From the NCBI GenBank assembly GCA_030425615.1, contig JAUIAI010000247.1, forward strand, positions 1 through 5,355: a stretch of DNA of 5,355 bases. Reading direction: 5' to 3'. Below are positions 1 through 5,355 of the stretch, in pieces. The notes under the pieces were generated by a model, which saw only the letters and a list, made by a program, of their open reading frames with translations, was not told the DNA's origin and ran no database searches. The position numbers were made by a program, and so were the translations under genes. The stretch is from Gammaproteobacteria bacterium (GTDB lineage Bacteria > Pseudomonadota > Gammaproteobacteria > Burkholderiales > Burkholderiaceae_E). Position 1 is the stretch's first letter, and each line of letters opens with the position of its first letter.

Positions 1-1183
1 TGCAGAGCGCGGCGATGCGTGCCAGCGACAGCAGCGTCGCGGGGAGGGGTGAGAACGTGGCCCCGCCATCCGTCTCCGGGCGGATCCCACCCTGTGGCGC
101 ATAGCCGTCGCCTTCGACCGTGAAGACCCCGTCGGCGCAGGCGAGCGACGCGGCCATCATCTCGTTGCGCGTGAGCGTGCCGGTCTTGTCCGAGCAGATG
201 ACCGATACGGACCCGAGAGTCTCGATCGCCGGCAACCGACGCACGATGGCATTGCGGCGGGCCATGGCCTGCACCCCCACGGCCAGTGTGATGGTGAGAA
301 CGGCCGGCAGACCTTCGGGAATCGCGGCGACGGACAGGCCGACGACCGCCATGAACAACTCCGCGAAGGGCAGATGGCCGACGAAGAAACCGTAGACGAG
401 CAGGCTGCCCGAGACGATCAGGATGAACACCGTCAGCCAGGCGGCGAAGCGATCCATCTGCGACACGAGCGGCGTGGTCAGGCTTTCCACCTGGCCGAGC
501 AGAGTGCTGATCCGCCCGATCTGGGTGTCGGCGCCGGTGGCCACGACCACGCCGCGCGCCGTGCCCGCGCTGACGAGCGTGCCGGAGAACAGCATCGAGG
601 ATCGGTCGCCGAGCGCGGCGTCGGCCGCGACCGACGCCGTGCCCTTGTCCACCGGCACCGACTCGCCGGTCAGGACGGCTTCCGCGGCGCGTAGCCCGCG
701 GGCGTCGATGAGACGCAGGTCAGCTGGCACGCGGTCGCCGGCCTCCAGCAGGACGATGTCTCCGCGCACCAGGTCGGCCGCGTCGACACTGATCCTGCGT
801 TCGTCCCTCAGTACGGCCGAACGGGGTGCCAGCATGTCGCGAATCGACTCCATGGCCTTCTCGGCGCGGCCCTCCTGCACGAATCCGATGATCGCGTTCG
901 CGAACACCACGGCGAGGATGACCCCGGTGTCGACCCAGTGCCCGAGCGCTGCCGTGACCACGGCGGAGGCGAGCAGCACATAGATCAGTACGTTGTGGAA
1001 GTGCGCGAGGAAGCGCAGGACCGGGTGGCGCCCCTGAGGGGCGGGGAGCCGGTTCGGTCCGCTCGCTTCGAGTCGACGTGCAGCTTCGGGCGAGGCGAGG
1101 CCGCGCTCGTTCGAGCCGAGTGTCTGCAGGGTCTGGTGGGCGGTCAGCGCGTGGAAAGCGTCTTTCGGATGCGCGATCGAAAT
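1..1183 (-). CDS. Cation-transporting P-type ATPase, type II (Ca2+-ATPase-like), N-terminal part, cut by window edge
   Basis: Inner-membrane pump that uses ATP, through a phospho-aspartate intermediate, to move cations. The 394 visible residues hold, in order: the N-terminal cation-ATPase domain (about 8-60); TM1-TM2 (about 65-103); the actuator domain with TGES at 172-175; TM3 (about 249-268); TM4 with the IPEGLP motif (PEGL at 289-292); and the phosphorylation motif DKTGTLT at 332-338, with D332 as phospho-acceptor. The AAIPEGLP sequence with its Glu resembles the ion-binding TM4 of SERCA/PMCA-type pumps, which favours Ca2+ or a similar ion over heavy metals; there is no CPC motif. The rest of the P domain, the N domain and TM5-10 lie beyond the left edge. 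The start is odd: an in-frame TGA lies upstream and no ATG, GTG or TTG occurs before a GTG inside TM1. ATT at 1183-1181, 5 bases after GGAGG, is therefore chosen. The frame stays open through all motifs. Family certain, ion uncertain. Confidence 0.93.
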   Translation of the reverse strand, partial: MSIAHPKDAFHALTAHQTLQTLGSNERGLASPEAARRLEASGPNRLPAPQGRHPVLRFLAHFHNVLIYVLLASAVVTAALGHWVDTGVILAVVFANAIIGFVQEGRAEKAMESIRDMLAPRSAVLRDERRISVDAADLVRGDIVLLEAGDRVPADLRLIDARGLRAAEAVLTGESVPVDKGTASVAADAALGDRSSMLFSGTLVSAGTARGVVVATGADTQIGRISTLLGQVESLTTPLVSQMDRFAAWLTVFILIVSGSLLVYGFFVGHLPFAELFMAVVGLSVAAIPEGLPAVLTITLAVGVQAMARRNAIVRRLPAIETLGSVSVICSDKTGTLTRNEMMAASLACADGVFTVEGDGYAPQGGIRPETDGGATFSPLPATLLSLARIAALC

Positions 1184-1188
1184 GGGAG

Positions 1189-1193
1189 CCTCC
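1189..1193 (-). promoter_or_regulatory. Strong Shine-Dalgarno GGAGG supporting an ATT start codon
   Basis: Read on the minus strand, GGAGG is followed by the five-base spacer CTCCC and then ATT TCG ATC. The match to the anti-SD and the spacing are near ideal. No standard start codon lies in the ATPase frame in this neighbourhood, so this site decides the start. Confidence 0.6.
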
Positions 1194-1203
1194 GTTACGG
1201 CCT

Positions 1204-1221
1204 GACGGGTCGGTGCCCGTC
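1204..1221 (-). repeat. Short hairpin-forming inverted repeat in the ATPase leader
   Basis: GACGGG and CCCGTC are separated by six bases, giving a GC-rich 6-bp stem that ends about 10 bases upstream of the GGAGG of the ATPase gene. It could fold in the mRNA leader and affect initiation, or could be chance in GC-rich DNA. It has no U-run, so it does not look like an intrinsic terminator. Confidence 0.3.
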
Positions 1222-1251
1222 CCTTGGACCTTCAGACTAACGCCGCCGCGA

Positions 1252-1273
1252 TGACACTTCATGACCCGTGTCA
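1252..1273 (-). promoter_or_regulatory. Inverted repeat TGACAC-N10-GTGTCA overlapping a TTGACA hexamer (possible operator/promoter)
   Basis: A perfect 6-bp inverted repeat with a 10-base spacer lies between the ClsC-like stop and the ATPase start. On the minus strand a consensus -35 hexamer TTGACA (1274-1269) overlaps its first half-site. I do not see a good -10 element at 17 bases, where TCGCGG stands, so a sigma70-type promoter is not proven. The geometry would suit a dimeric regulator, but no regulator gene is visible in the window. Confidence 0.25.
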
Positions 1274-1287
1274 AGGGTCGTGGCAGC

Positions 1288-2868
1288 TCACAGTTGCCGC
1301 TCGATCGGCAGCAGGCTCAGCATGAACGCCTGCAGTCGCGCCCAGAAGCCGGCTTCCGGGTCGTGGTCCGTGCGGCGCACTTCGCGGCCGTTCTCGCGCG
1401 AGATCCACACGAGCCTTCGCTCCCTGGAGGCGCCCGGAGCGGCCGCGTCGCCGACGGGCTCCAGATCGACGCGCCAGGCGACCTCCGGCAACGACTCGTC
1501 GCGCCACCGTGCCATCTCGCCGGCCAGGGTGGGGCTTTCGATGAGGATGCCCATCTCGGTGTTCAGAAGCATGGAGCGGGGGTCGAGATTCATGGAGCCG
1601 ACCAGAACCCGTTCGCGGTCGAAGGCCATGGTCTTGGCGTGCAGACTGGCCTGCGAATCACCCTGGCGGCGCGGCTTGGGCGCTCCCGTGGTTTCGGTGG
1701 GACGCATCTCGTACAACTCGACGCCGCCCGCAATCAAGGCATGCCGGTAGCGGGCGTAGCCTGCGTGCACCGCTGGCACGTCCGTGGCCGCGAGCGAATT
1801 GGTCAGCACCGTGACCCGGACCCCGTTCCGGACGAGAGCGACCAGTTCCTCGGTTCCCTGTCGTCCCGGCACGAAATACGGCGACACCAGGATCAGGTCG
1901 TGATCGACCGCCGCGAACAGTTCGTCGAGTTCGGGGCCGAGGTGGGTCGAGCGGTCTTCGGGTGCCGTCACCACCTTCTCCGGGCGGTCGATCAGCAAGC
2001 GGGACTCGCCCCAGTAGAGCGTCAGCTCGCCGGCCTCGAGCTGACGCGTGAGCCGCGCGGAGCGCAGGCGTTTGCCGAAGGGGGTTTCGGGAAGCCGCGC
2101 GACCGTCTCCCCGAGCCGCTCGCGCGCCTGCTCCAGCGAGCGCTCCGAGGGTTGCGCACCGAGCGCTTGCACGGGGTAGGCGAGCGGGCTGTTCCAGTAC
2201 ATGTCGAAGCCGTCGCTCACCTCGCCGACGATCGGCCCCATCGCGAGCACATCCATGTCGCCGAAATTGGTGCCCTCGGCCGCCTCGAAGTACTCGTCCC
2301 CGATGTTGCGGCCGCCGACGATCGTTGCCTGGTTGTCCGCCGTGAACGACTTGTTGTGCATCCGCCGGGTCACGGTGCCGAAGTGCGTCAGGAAGTCCAG
2401 CGTGCGCATCCGCCGGGAGGGAAACGGATTGAACAACCGGATAGAGATGTTCGGGTGGGCCGCGAGCGCCGCCAGACCGGCGTCGCGACCCGCCAGATCC
2501 ATGTCGTCGATGAGTATCCGAACCCGGACCCCCCGGTCGGCGGCCTGCATCAGGTGGCCGGCGAGCTGACGGCCCGTGTCGTCATCATGGAAGAGATAGG
2601 TCTGCAGGTCGATCGATCGCTCGGCGGCGACAGCCAGCGCAAGCCTCGCGACGAATGCATCCAGACCGTTGCCCAGCGGGAAGAAGGCCGACTGCGACGA
2701 CTTGTCCGCCCGCAGGCCGGTGACCGCGCGGCCGAGCCGGGTGTCACCGGTGTCGCGCATCGCGACGGAGACCGGCCGGTCGACCTGCGTGGGCAGCTGG
2801 CTGCAGCCGGCGCCCAGCGCCGTTGCGAGAACGCCGGAGGCGACCGCCGCCCGGCGCGGCCGGATCAT
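1288..2868 (-). CDS. ClsC-like cardiolipin synthase (phospholipase D superfamily)
   Basis: Phospholipid-synthesising enzyme of the PLD superfamily. E. coli ClsC condenses phosphatidylglycerol with phosphatidylethanolamine to make cardiolipin at the inner membrane. With the start used here (526 residues) there are two HKD motifs: H171-x-K173-x4-D178, followed by VGGRNIGDEYF, and H410-x-K412-x4-D417, followed by VGSMNLDPRS. The strings RLFNPF, MHNKSFT, NSLAATDV, VHAGYARYR and LLNTEMG, and the ending LLPIERQL, follow E. coli ClsC closely, so the match is end to end. The N-terminus is longer than in E. coli: Arg-rich, then a hydrophobic stretch to ALGAGC (Cys22), which looks like a signal peptide or lipoprotein signal with an imperfect lipobox (Gly at -3). 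A GTG at 2961 would add 31 residues but has no ribosome site and would bury the signal, so the ATG at 2868 is preferred, although its own ribosome site is weak. No ymdB-like partner, as next to E. coli clsC, is present. Exact phospholipid donor unproven. Confidence 0.93.
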   Translation of the reverse strand: MIRPRRAAVASGVLATALGAGCSQLPTQVDRPVSVAMRDTGDTRLGRAVTGLRADKSSQSAFFPLGNGLDAFVARLALAVAAERSIDLQTYLFHDDDTGRQLAGHLMQAADRGVRVRILIDDMDLAGRDAGLAALAAHPNISIRLFNPFPSRRMRTLDFLTHFGTVTRRMHNKSFTADNQATIVGGRNIGDEYFEAAEGTNFGDMDVLAMGPIVGEVSDGFDMYWNSPLAYPVQALGAQPSERSLEQARERLGETVARLPETPFGKRLRSARLTRQLEAGELTLYWGESRLLIDRPEKVVTAPEDRSTHLGPELDELFAAVDHDLILVSPYFVPGRQGTEELVALVRNGVRVTVLTNSLAATDVPAVHAGYARYRHALIAGGVELYEMRPTETTGAPKPRRQGDSQASLHAKTMAFDRERVLVGSMNLDPRSMLLNTEMGILIESPTLAGEMARWRDESLPEVAWRVDLEPVGDAAAPGASRERRLVWISRENGREVRRTDHDPEAGFWARLQAFMLSLLPIERQL

Positions 2869-3081
2869 CGTGCTCGCGAACGCCGCAAAGGCCTTCGCCC
2901 GAAAGGTCTTTCCCGTCGACCGCCAATCGCTTCTCACACCTTCGTCCGTGGTGATTCGCACACCGACCGGATCTTACGCGCGGCCGGCCGCCCTGATACC
3001 GGTCGATGTCCTTCAGGTTGGCGATGCCCTCCACCCTTCTTCCCGGCTAGTGTGCGGCTTTCGTGACCCCGGAGTGAGAGC
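2869..3081. other. Divergent intergenic region between the clsC-like and SnoaL-like genes
   Basis: The region must hold the start signals of both divergent genes. On the minus strand TAAGAT (2976-2971) is a possible -10 for the clsC-like gene, with only a poor -35 (GTATCA) at 17 bases. On the plus side TAGTGT lies near 3049 without a well-placed -35. A GGCCGGCC palindrome lies at 2982-2989. No convincing gene or RNA is visible. Confidence 0.4.
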
Positions 3082-3495
3082 ATGAACATGGAGCAAACCG
3101 CACGCGACTTCTTCGATGCCTGCGAGACCGGCCGGGGCTGGGCCGGTTGCAGCGCGTATTGCCACGACGGCGCCACCTTCGCCTGCCAGGCGGACGCGCT
3201 GGCCGAAGTCTCGAAGCTGTCCGACTACACCGAGTGGATGAAGGGTCTTTTCGGACCGGTGCCCGACGGTCGCTACGAGCTTCACGGTTTCGGAGTGGAT
3301 TCCGCCCGCAACACGGTGGTGGCCGCGGCCACGTTCCACGGTACGAACACGGGGGAGGGTGGCCCGGTTGCCCCGACCGGCAGGTCCGTGGCGGGCGACT
3401 ACGTCTACGTGATGCGATTCGAGGGCGGAAAGATCGCCCACATGACGAAGGTCTGGAACGACCAACAGAGCCTGCGCCAGATGGGATGGGGGTAG
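3082..3495 (+). CDS. SnoaL-like / NTF2-fold protein (nuclear transport factor 2 family)
   Basis: Small cytosolic protein of 137 residues, the usual length for one SnoaL-like alpha+beta cone domain. The order of features fits the family: an N-terminal helix (METQ-type start, TARDFFDACETG), a central region with WMKGLFGPVPDGRYELHGFG, then beta strands with VVAAATFHGTNTGEGG, GRSVAGDYVYVMRF and a final strand with KIAHMTKVWND. Members include polyketide cyclases, dehydratases, isomerases and many uncharacterised proteins. The PTGRSVAGDYVYVMRF and HMTKVWND region resembles a group of stand-alone NTF2-like proteins of unknown function, so no reaction is assigned. GGAG seven bases before the ATG at 3082 supports this start; a second ATG two codons later is also possible. 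No signal peptide. The gene stands alone on its strand and converges on the permease gene. Confidence 0.85.
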   Translation: MNMEQTARDFFDACETGRGWAGCSAYCHDGATFACQADALAEVSKLSDYTEWMKGLFGPVPDGRYELHGFGVDSARNTVVAAATFHGTNTGEGGPVAPTGRSVAGDYVYVMRFEGGKIAHMTKVWNDQQSLRQMGWG

Positions 3496-3507
3496 CCGGC
3501 TAGCCGG
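3496..3507. repeat. Perfect palindrome spanning the convergent stop codons
   Basis: CCGGCTAGCCGG is a perfect 12-bp palindrome filling the 4-base gap between two convergent genes and covering the permease stop codon. It gives at most a 4-bp stem with a 4-base loop and has no U-run, so it is only a weak candidate for a bidirectional transcription end. Confidence 0.3.
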
Positions 3508-4390
3508 GCCGCGTCGCAAGGTAGACCCCGCCGCCGGCGACGGCCAGGCCCGCCCAGGCCATGGGCGGCATCGCCTCGTCCAGAACCAGCCAGGCGAGCA
3601 GCGCGGCACCTGGTGGCACCAGGAACATCAGCGCGGACACCCGGCTGACCGCGCCGGCCCGGATCATCGCAAGCAGCACCCCGACGGCGATCAGCGAGTT
3701 CGCGAGCACCAGGTAGGCGAGCGCGGCGACGAATTCGCCGTTCCATTGCACCGTGGCCGTCTCGAACCAGAGCATCAGCGGAAGCACGCCCGCCAGGCCG
3801 GCCGCGTAGCCGATCAGGTTGGCGGTGACCGGGTGGTGTGCGACGCCGAACCGCTTCTCCCAGAGCGTGCCGCCGGTCATGCCCAGCAAACCCGCGACCG
3901 CGAACGCGAGTCCCGCGATCGAAGGCGGCGAGACCTCGGCACGGGACACGATCACGGCGGTCGTGCCGGCCAGCGCGATCAGCAGGCCCACCCACCGCCG
4001 CGCACCCACGGATTCGCGGCTCCAGTAGGGCGCGATCATCGCCACCAGGATGGGTTGCAGCGACATCAGCAGTGCCACCGTGGCGGCGGCTACGCCGTGC
4101 ACGAACGCCATCCAGCACATGGCGAAGTACACCACCTGGATCAGCAGGCCCACGATGGCCAGGTGCGCCCAGTCGGCGGCGCGCTTCGGCAGGGGCGGAC
4201 GTACGATGGCGAAGAGGATGCCCATCAGCGCGACGACCACCGCGTAGCGCAGGCTCAACAGTGTGAGCGGCGGCGAATGGCGCAGGCCGACTTTCGCCAC
4301 GACATAGCCGCCGGACCACAGGAGCAGAAAGACCGCGGGCGCGAGCACCAGCCAGGCCGGGCGGCGAGCGGAAGCGGCGGTTGCGGACAA
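3500..4390 (-). CDS. EamA/DMT-superfamily permease (drug/metabolite transporter)
   Basis: Integral inner-membrane protein of 296 residues, the standard size of a 10-helix DMT exporter made from two tandem EamA domains of five helices each (roughly residues 12-148 and 157-294). The first helix region contains FLLLWSGGYVVAKVGL, followed by SPPLTLLSLRY, a hallmark of this family. The first repeat ends near GLLIALAGTTAVIV, and the matching place in the second repeat is AGLAVAGGGVYLATRPG. Hydrophobic segments lie near 12-33, 41-62, 74-95, 98-118, 129-147, 157-172, 188-208, 217-240, 248-270 and 275-292. Relatives export amino acids, metabolites or drugs, but the sequence does not reveal the substrate. 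The start is TTG at 4390, with no clear Shine-Dalgarno; the frame stays open further upstream but offers no ATG, GTG or TTG there. It diverges from the AroQ-like operon. Confidence 0.92.
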   Translation of the reverse strand: MSATAASARRPAWLVLAPAVFLLLWSGGYVVAKVGLRHSPPLTLLSLRYAVVVALMGILFAIVRPPLPKRAADWAHLAIVGLLIQVVYFAMCWMAFVHGVAAATVALLMSLQPILVAMIAPYWSRESVGARRWVGLLIALAGTTAVIVSRAEVSPPSIAGLAFAVAGLLGMTGGTLWEKRFGVAHHPVTANLIGYAAGLAGVLPLMLWFETATVQWNGEFVAALAYLVLANSLIAVGVLLAMIRAGAVSRVSALMFLVPPGAALLAWLVLDEAMPPMAWAGLAVAGGGVYLATRPG

Positions 4391-4451
4391 AGGACGGGCG
4401 GGTGCGCTGGTGTGGAAGACGAGACGGCCACGAGGAGCTCGACGAGGGAAG

Positions 4452-4457
4452 ATTATG
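4452..4457 (-). promoter_or_regulatory. Possible -10 element (CATAAT) for the EamA gene
   Basis: On the minus strand CATAAT matches five of six bases of TATAAT and lies about 60 bases before the TTG start of the permease. The -35 position at 17 bases (ACGGGC) is poor, so the call rests on the -10 alone. Confidence 0.3.
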
Positions 4458-4464
4458 CGCAGCT

Positions 4465-4494
4465 TTGGCGTTTCGCCCGTTCGCGGCCGATGAT
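4465..4494 (+). promoter_or_regulatory. Weak sigma70-like promoter candidate for the AroQ-like operon
   Basis: TTGGCG (4465-4470), an 18-base spacer and GATGAT (4489-4494) match the consensus at four of six bases each. They are placed to start transcription near 4501, about 38 bases before the AroQ-like start. A short GGCG-TTT-CGCC inverted repeat (4467-4477) overlaps the -35. Confidence 0.28.
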
Positions 4495-4538
4495 GCCAAG
4501 ATTAGCCCCCGACACTTGCATCGATGGAGACCCTGCCC

Positions 4539-4970
4539 ATGAGCACCCGCATCCTCGTCATCCACGGCGCCGGCATGAACATGCGCGGCAAGGCCCAGGT
4601 CGAGGTCTTCGGACCGCTGACACTGGCCGACTACGACGACTTCATCCGTAAGAGCGCGGAGGCGCTGGGCTGCGAGGTCGACATCTTCCACTCGAACATC
4701 GAAGGCGAGGTGATCAACCGCCTCTACGAGGCGCACGATCAGGGCTTTGCCGGGGCGATCTTCAATCCGGCGGGTTTCATGGCCGGGTACCCGGCCCTGC
4801 TCGCCGCCATCGACCAGGTCTCGTTTCCGGTCTGGGAGTTGCACCTGTCGAATCCGGCGCGGCGCGGCCGCAACTCCGAGGTGGCCGCGGTGGCACAGGG
4901 CGTCGTCACCGGCTTCGGCATCCACGGTTACGAACTGGCCCTGCGCGGGATCCTGAGCGCGACGAAGTAG
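4539..4970 (+). CDS. AroQ-like protein of the type II 3-dehydroquinate dehydratase family, with non-canonical active site
   Basis: 143 residues, the usual size of type II dehydroquinase, which dehydrates 3-dehydroquinate in the shikimate or quinate pathway as a cytosolic dodecamer. The fold signature is clear: RILVIHGAGMN (4-14; canonical ILVINGPNLN), HSNIEGEVINRLYEA (51-65), FNPAGF (75-80), ELHLSNP (100-106) and GVVTGFGIHGYELAL (121-135). Aligned by eye with M. tuberculosis dehydroquinase, the catalytic Tyr24 is Phe24, the catalytic Arg19 is Ala19, and the THTS loop with its substrate-binding His is M81-A-G-Y84. Asn76 and His102 are kept, and the region after HLSNP looks about three residues shorter. 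It is therefore likely not a normal dehydroquinase; a different dehydratase or hydrolase, or a non-catalytic role, is possible. The start at 4539 has GGAG nine bases upstream; the ATG at 4524 overlaps that site and is less likely. First gene of a three-gene operon. Confidence 0.88.
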   Translation: MSTRILVIHGAGMNMRGKAQVEVFGPLTLADYDDFIRKSAEALGCEVDIFHSNIEGEVINRLYEAHDQGFAGAIFNPAGFMAGYPALLAAIDQVSFPVWELHLSNPARRGRNSEVAAVAQGVVTGFGIHGYELALRGILSATK

Positions 4971-4997
4971 TCCGTCGCCCCGGCGCCCGAGGCCCGC

Positions 4998-5189
4998 ATG
5001 AAGAGCCACTGTTGCGAGCGCATGGCGCTCGTCTGCACGCTGGACTGCGACCAGCACGAATCCATCTACGACTGTCCGGACGTCACGATCGCCTGCCTCG
5101 ACTGTTTCGACGAGTACGGCATCATCATCCGCGACGGCGGACAGGCGAAGATCTCGATCGACTACTGCCCGTTGGAGAAGACATCATGA
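4998..5189 (+). CDS. Small cysteine-rich protein resembling DUF6980
   Basis: 63 residues with eight cysteines (5, 6, 13, 17, 26, 33, 36, 57). The pattern CCERM, then CDQHE, YDCPD (24-28), DEYGIIIRDGG (38-48) and IDYCP (54-58) resembles a family of short proteins I recall as DUF6980, whose function is unknown. In the members I recall, the C-terminus continues as a CPWCG-type knuckle ending in LP; here it ends YCPLEKTS, so the second Cys of that knuckle is missing. The cysteines suggest metal (zinc) binding, by inference. GAGG five bases before the ATG supports the start. It begins 27 bases after the AroQ-like stop, and its stop overlaps the next start in ATGA, so it is almost certainly co-transcribed and translationally coupled. 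No signal peptide or membrane segment. Confidence 0.78.
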   Translation: MKSHCCERMALVCTLDCDQHESIYDCPDVTIACLDCFDEYGIIIRDGGQAKISIDYCPLEKTS

Positions 5190-5355
5190 CCAGGCCCCTG
5201 CCCGAAACCCATCGCCGCATCGTGCTGGCCAGCCGGCCGCCGGGCGAGCCGGACGAGAGCAACTTCCGGCTCGAGACCGTTCCCGTGCCCGAGCCCGGGG
5301 CGGACCAGGTCCTGGTGCGCGGCCTCTACCTCTCGCTCGATCCGTACATGCGCGG
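5186..5355 (+). CDS. CurA-like NADPH-dependent oxidoreductase (medium-chain reductase family), N-terminal part, cut by window edge
   Basis: The first 56 residues of a zinc-independent medium-chain dehydrogenase/reductase. The sequence RRIVLASRPPGEP, then NFRLETVPVPEPGADQVLVR and LYLSLDPYMRG, matches the N-terminal signature of E. coli CurA and the prostaglandin reductase/leukotriene B4 dehydrogenase group, which reduce the C=C bond of alpha,beta-unsaturated ketones with NADPH in the cytosol. The GroES-like catalytic domain begins here; the Rossmann NADPH domain lies beyond the right edge. The start ATG overlaps the stop of the preceding gene (ATGA), and GGAG lies eight bases upstream inside that gene, showing translational coupling. 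Full families are about 330-345 residues, so most of the gene is missing. The substrate cannot be read from this fragment. Confidence 0.9.
   Translation, partial: MTRPLPETHRRIVLASRPPGEPDESNFRLETVPVPEPGADQVLVRGLYLSLDPYMR

Noticed and set aside
720..1274. Long minus-strand open frame of 184 codons upstream of and overlapping the ATPase
   Set aside because: It is rich in Arg, Pro and Gly with no family resemblance, and is the out-of-frame shadow of the ATPase gene, whose motifs all lie in another frame.
2869..2961. N-terminal extension of the ClsC-like protein from GTG 2961
   Set aside because: It has no ribosome binding site, and the extra 31 residues precede an otherwise good signal segment.
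2744..3034. Possible small minus-strand gene starting at GTG 3034, upstream of the ClsC-like gene
   Set aside because: The first 18 or so residues look protein-like and an AAGAAGG lies upstream, but most of the frame overlaps the ClsC-like gene out of frame and becomes Arg/Gly-rich shadow sequence.
1261..3066. Plus-strand open frame of 601 codons
   Set aside because: It lies antisense to the ClsC-like gene; the protein is rich in Arg, His and Gly with low complexity, as expected opposite a GC-rich gene, while the other strand gives an end-to-end ClsC match.
3746..4651. Plus-strand open frame of 301 codons
   Set aside because: It is antisense to the permease and overlaps the AroQ-like start in another frame; its His/Arg/Gly-rich composition marks a shadow frame.
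3405..5057. Minus-strand open frame of 550 codons
   Set aside because: It crosses the permease gene out of frame and runs antisense to the AroQ-like gene, with no recognisable domain.

Overview
The window is GC-rich (roughly two thirds G+C), with tightly packed genes, Shine-Dalgarno-type ribosome binding sites and a 4-base stop/start overlap. This is a bacterial chromosome. The ClsC-type cardiolipin synthase and the CurA-type reductase resemble proteobacterial, especially gammaproteobacterial, proteins; that placement is an inference from remembered family sequences. I see no mobile element, CRISPR array, tRNA or rRNA.

Layout. Bases 1-1183 (minus) hold the N-terminal 394 residues of a type II cation-transporting P-type ATPase that runs off the left edge. 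Its reading frame has no ATG, GTG or TTG at a sensible place; the best start is an ATT codon placed 5 bases after a strong GGAGG. Upstream, also on the minus strand, is a ClsC-like phospholipase-D-family cardiolipin synthase (1288-2868). A divergent region of about 213 bases follows, then a small SnoaL/NTF2-like protein on the plus strand (3082-3495). It converges, 4 bases apart, on a minus-strand EamA/DMT permease (3500-4390). After a second divergent intergenic region of 148 bases comes a compact plus-strand operon: an AroQ-like (type II dehydroquinase fold) protein (4539-4970), a tiny cysteine-rich DUF6980-like protein (4998-5189) and, overlapping it by ATGA, the start of a CurA-like NADPH-dependent enone reductase (5186 to the right edge).

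How the genes work together. The ClsC and ATPase genes concern membrane lipid and ion homeostasis, but they are 104 bases apart with possible regulatory inverted repeats between them, so co-transcription is uncertain. The right-hand operon is the most intriguing part. Its AroQ-like member keeps the fold signature but appears to have lost the catalytic Arg, Tyr and loop His of genuine dehydroquinases, so it probably does something other than the shikimate reaction. It is co-transcribed with a possible metal-binding mini-protein and a medium-chain reductase. No clearly new multi-gene system is visible; the best leads are this operon and the ATT-initiated ATPase.
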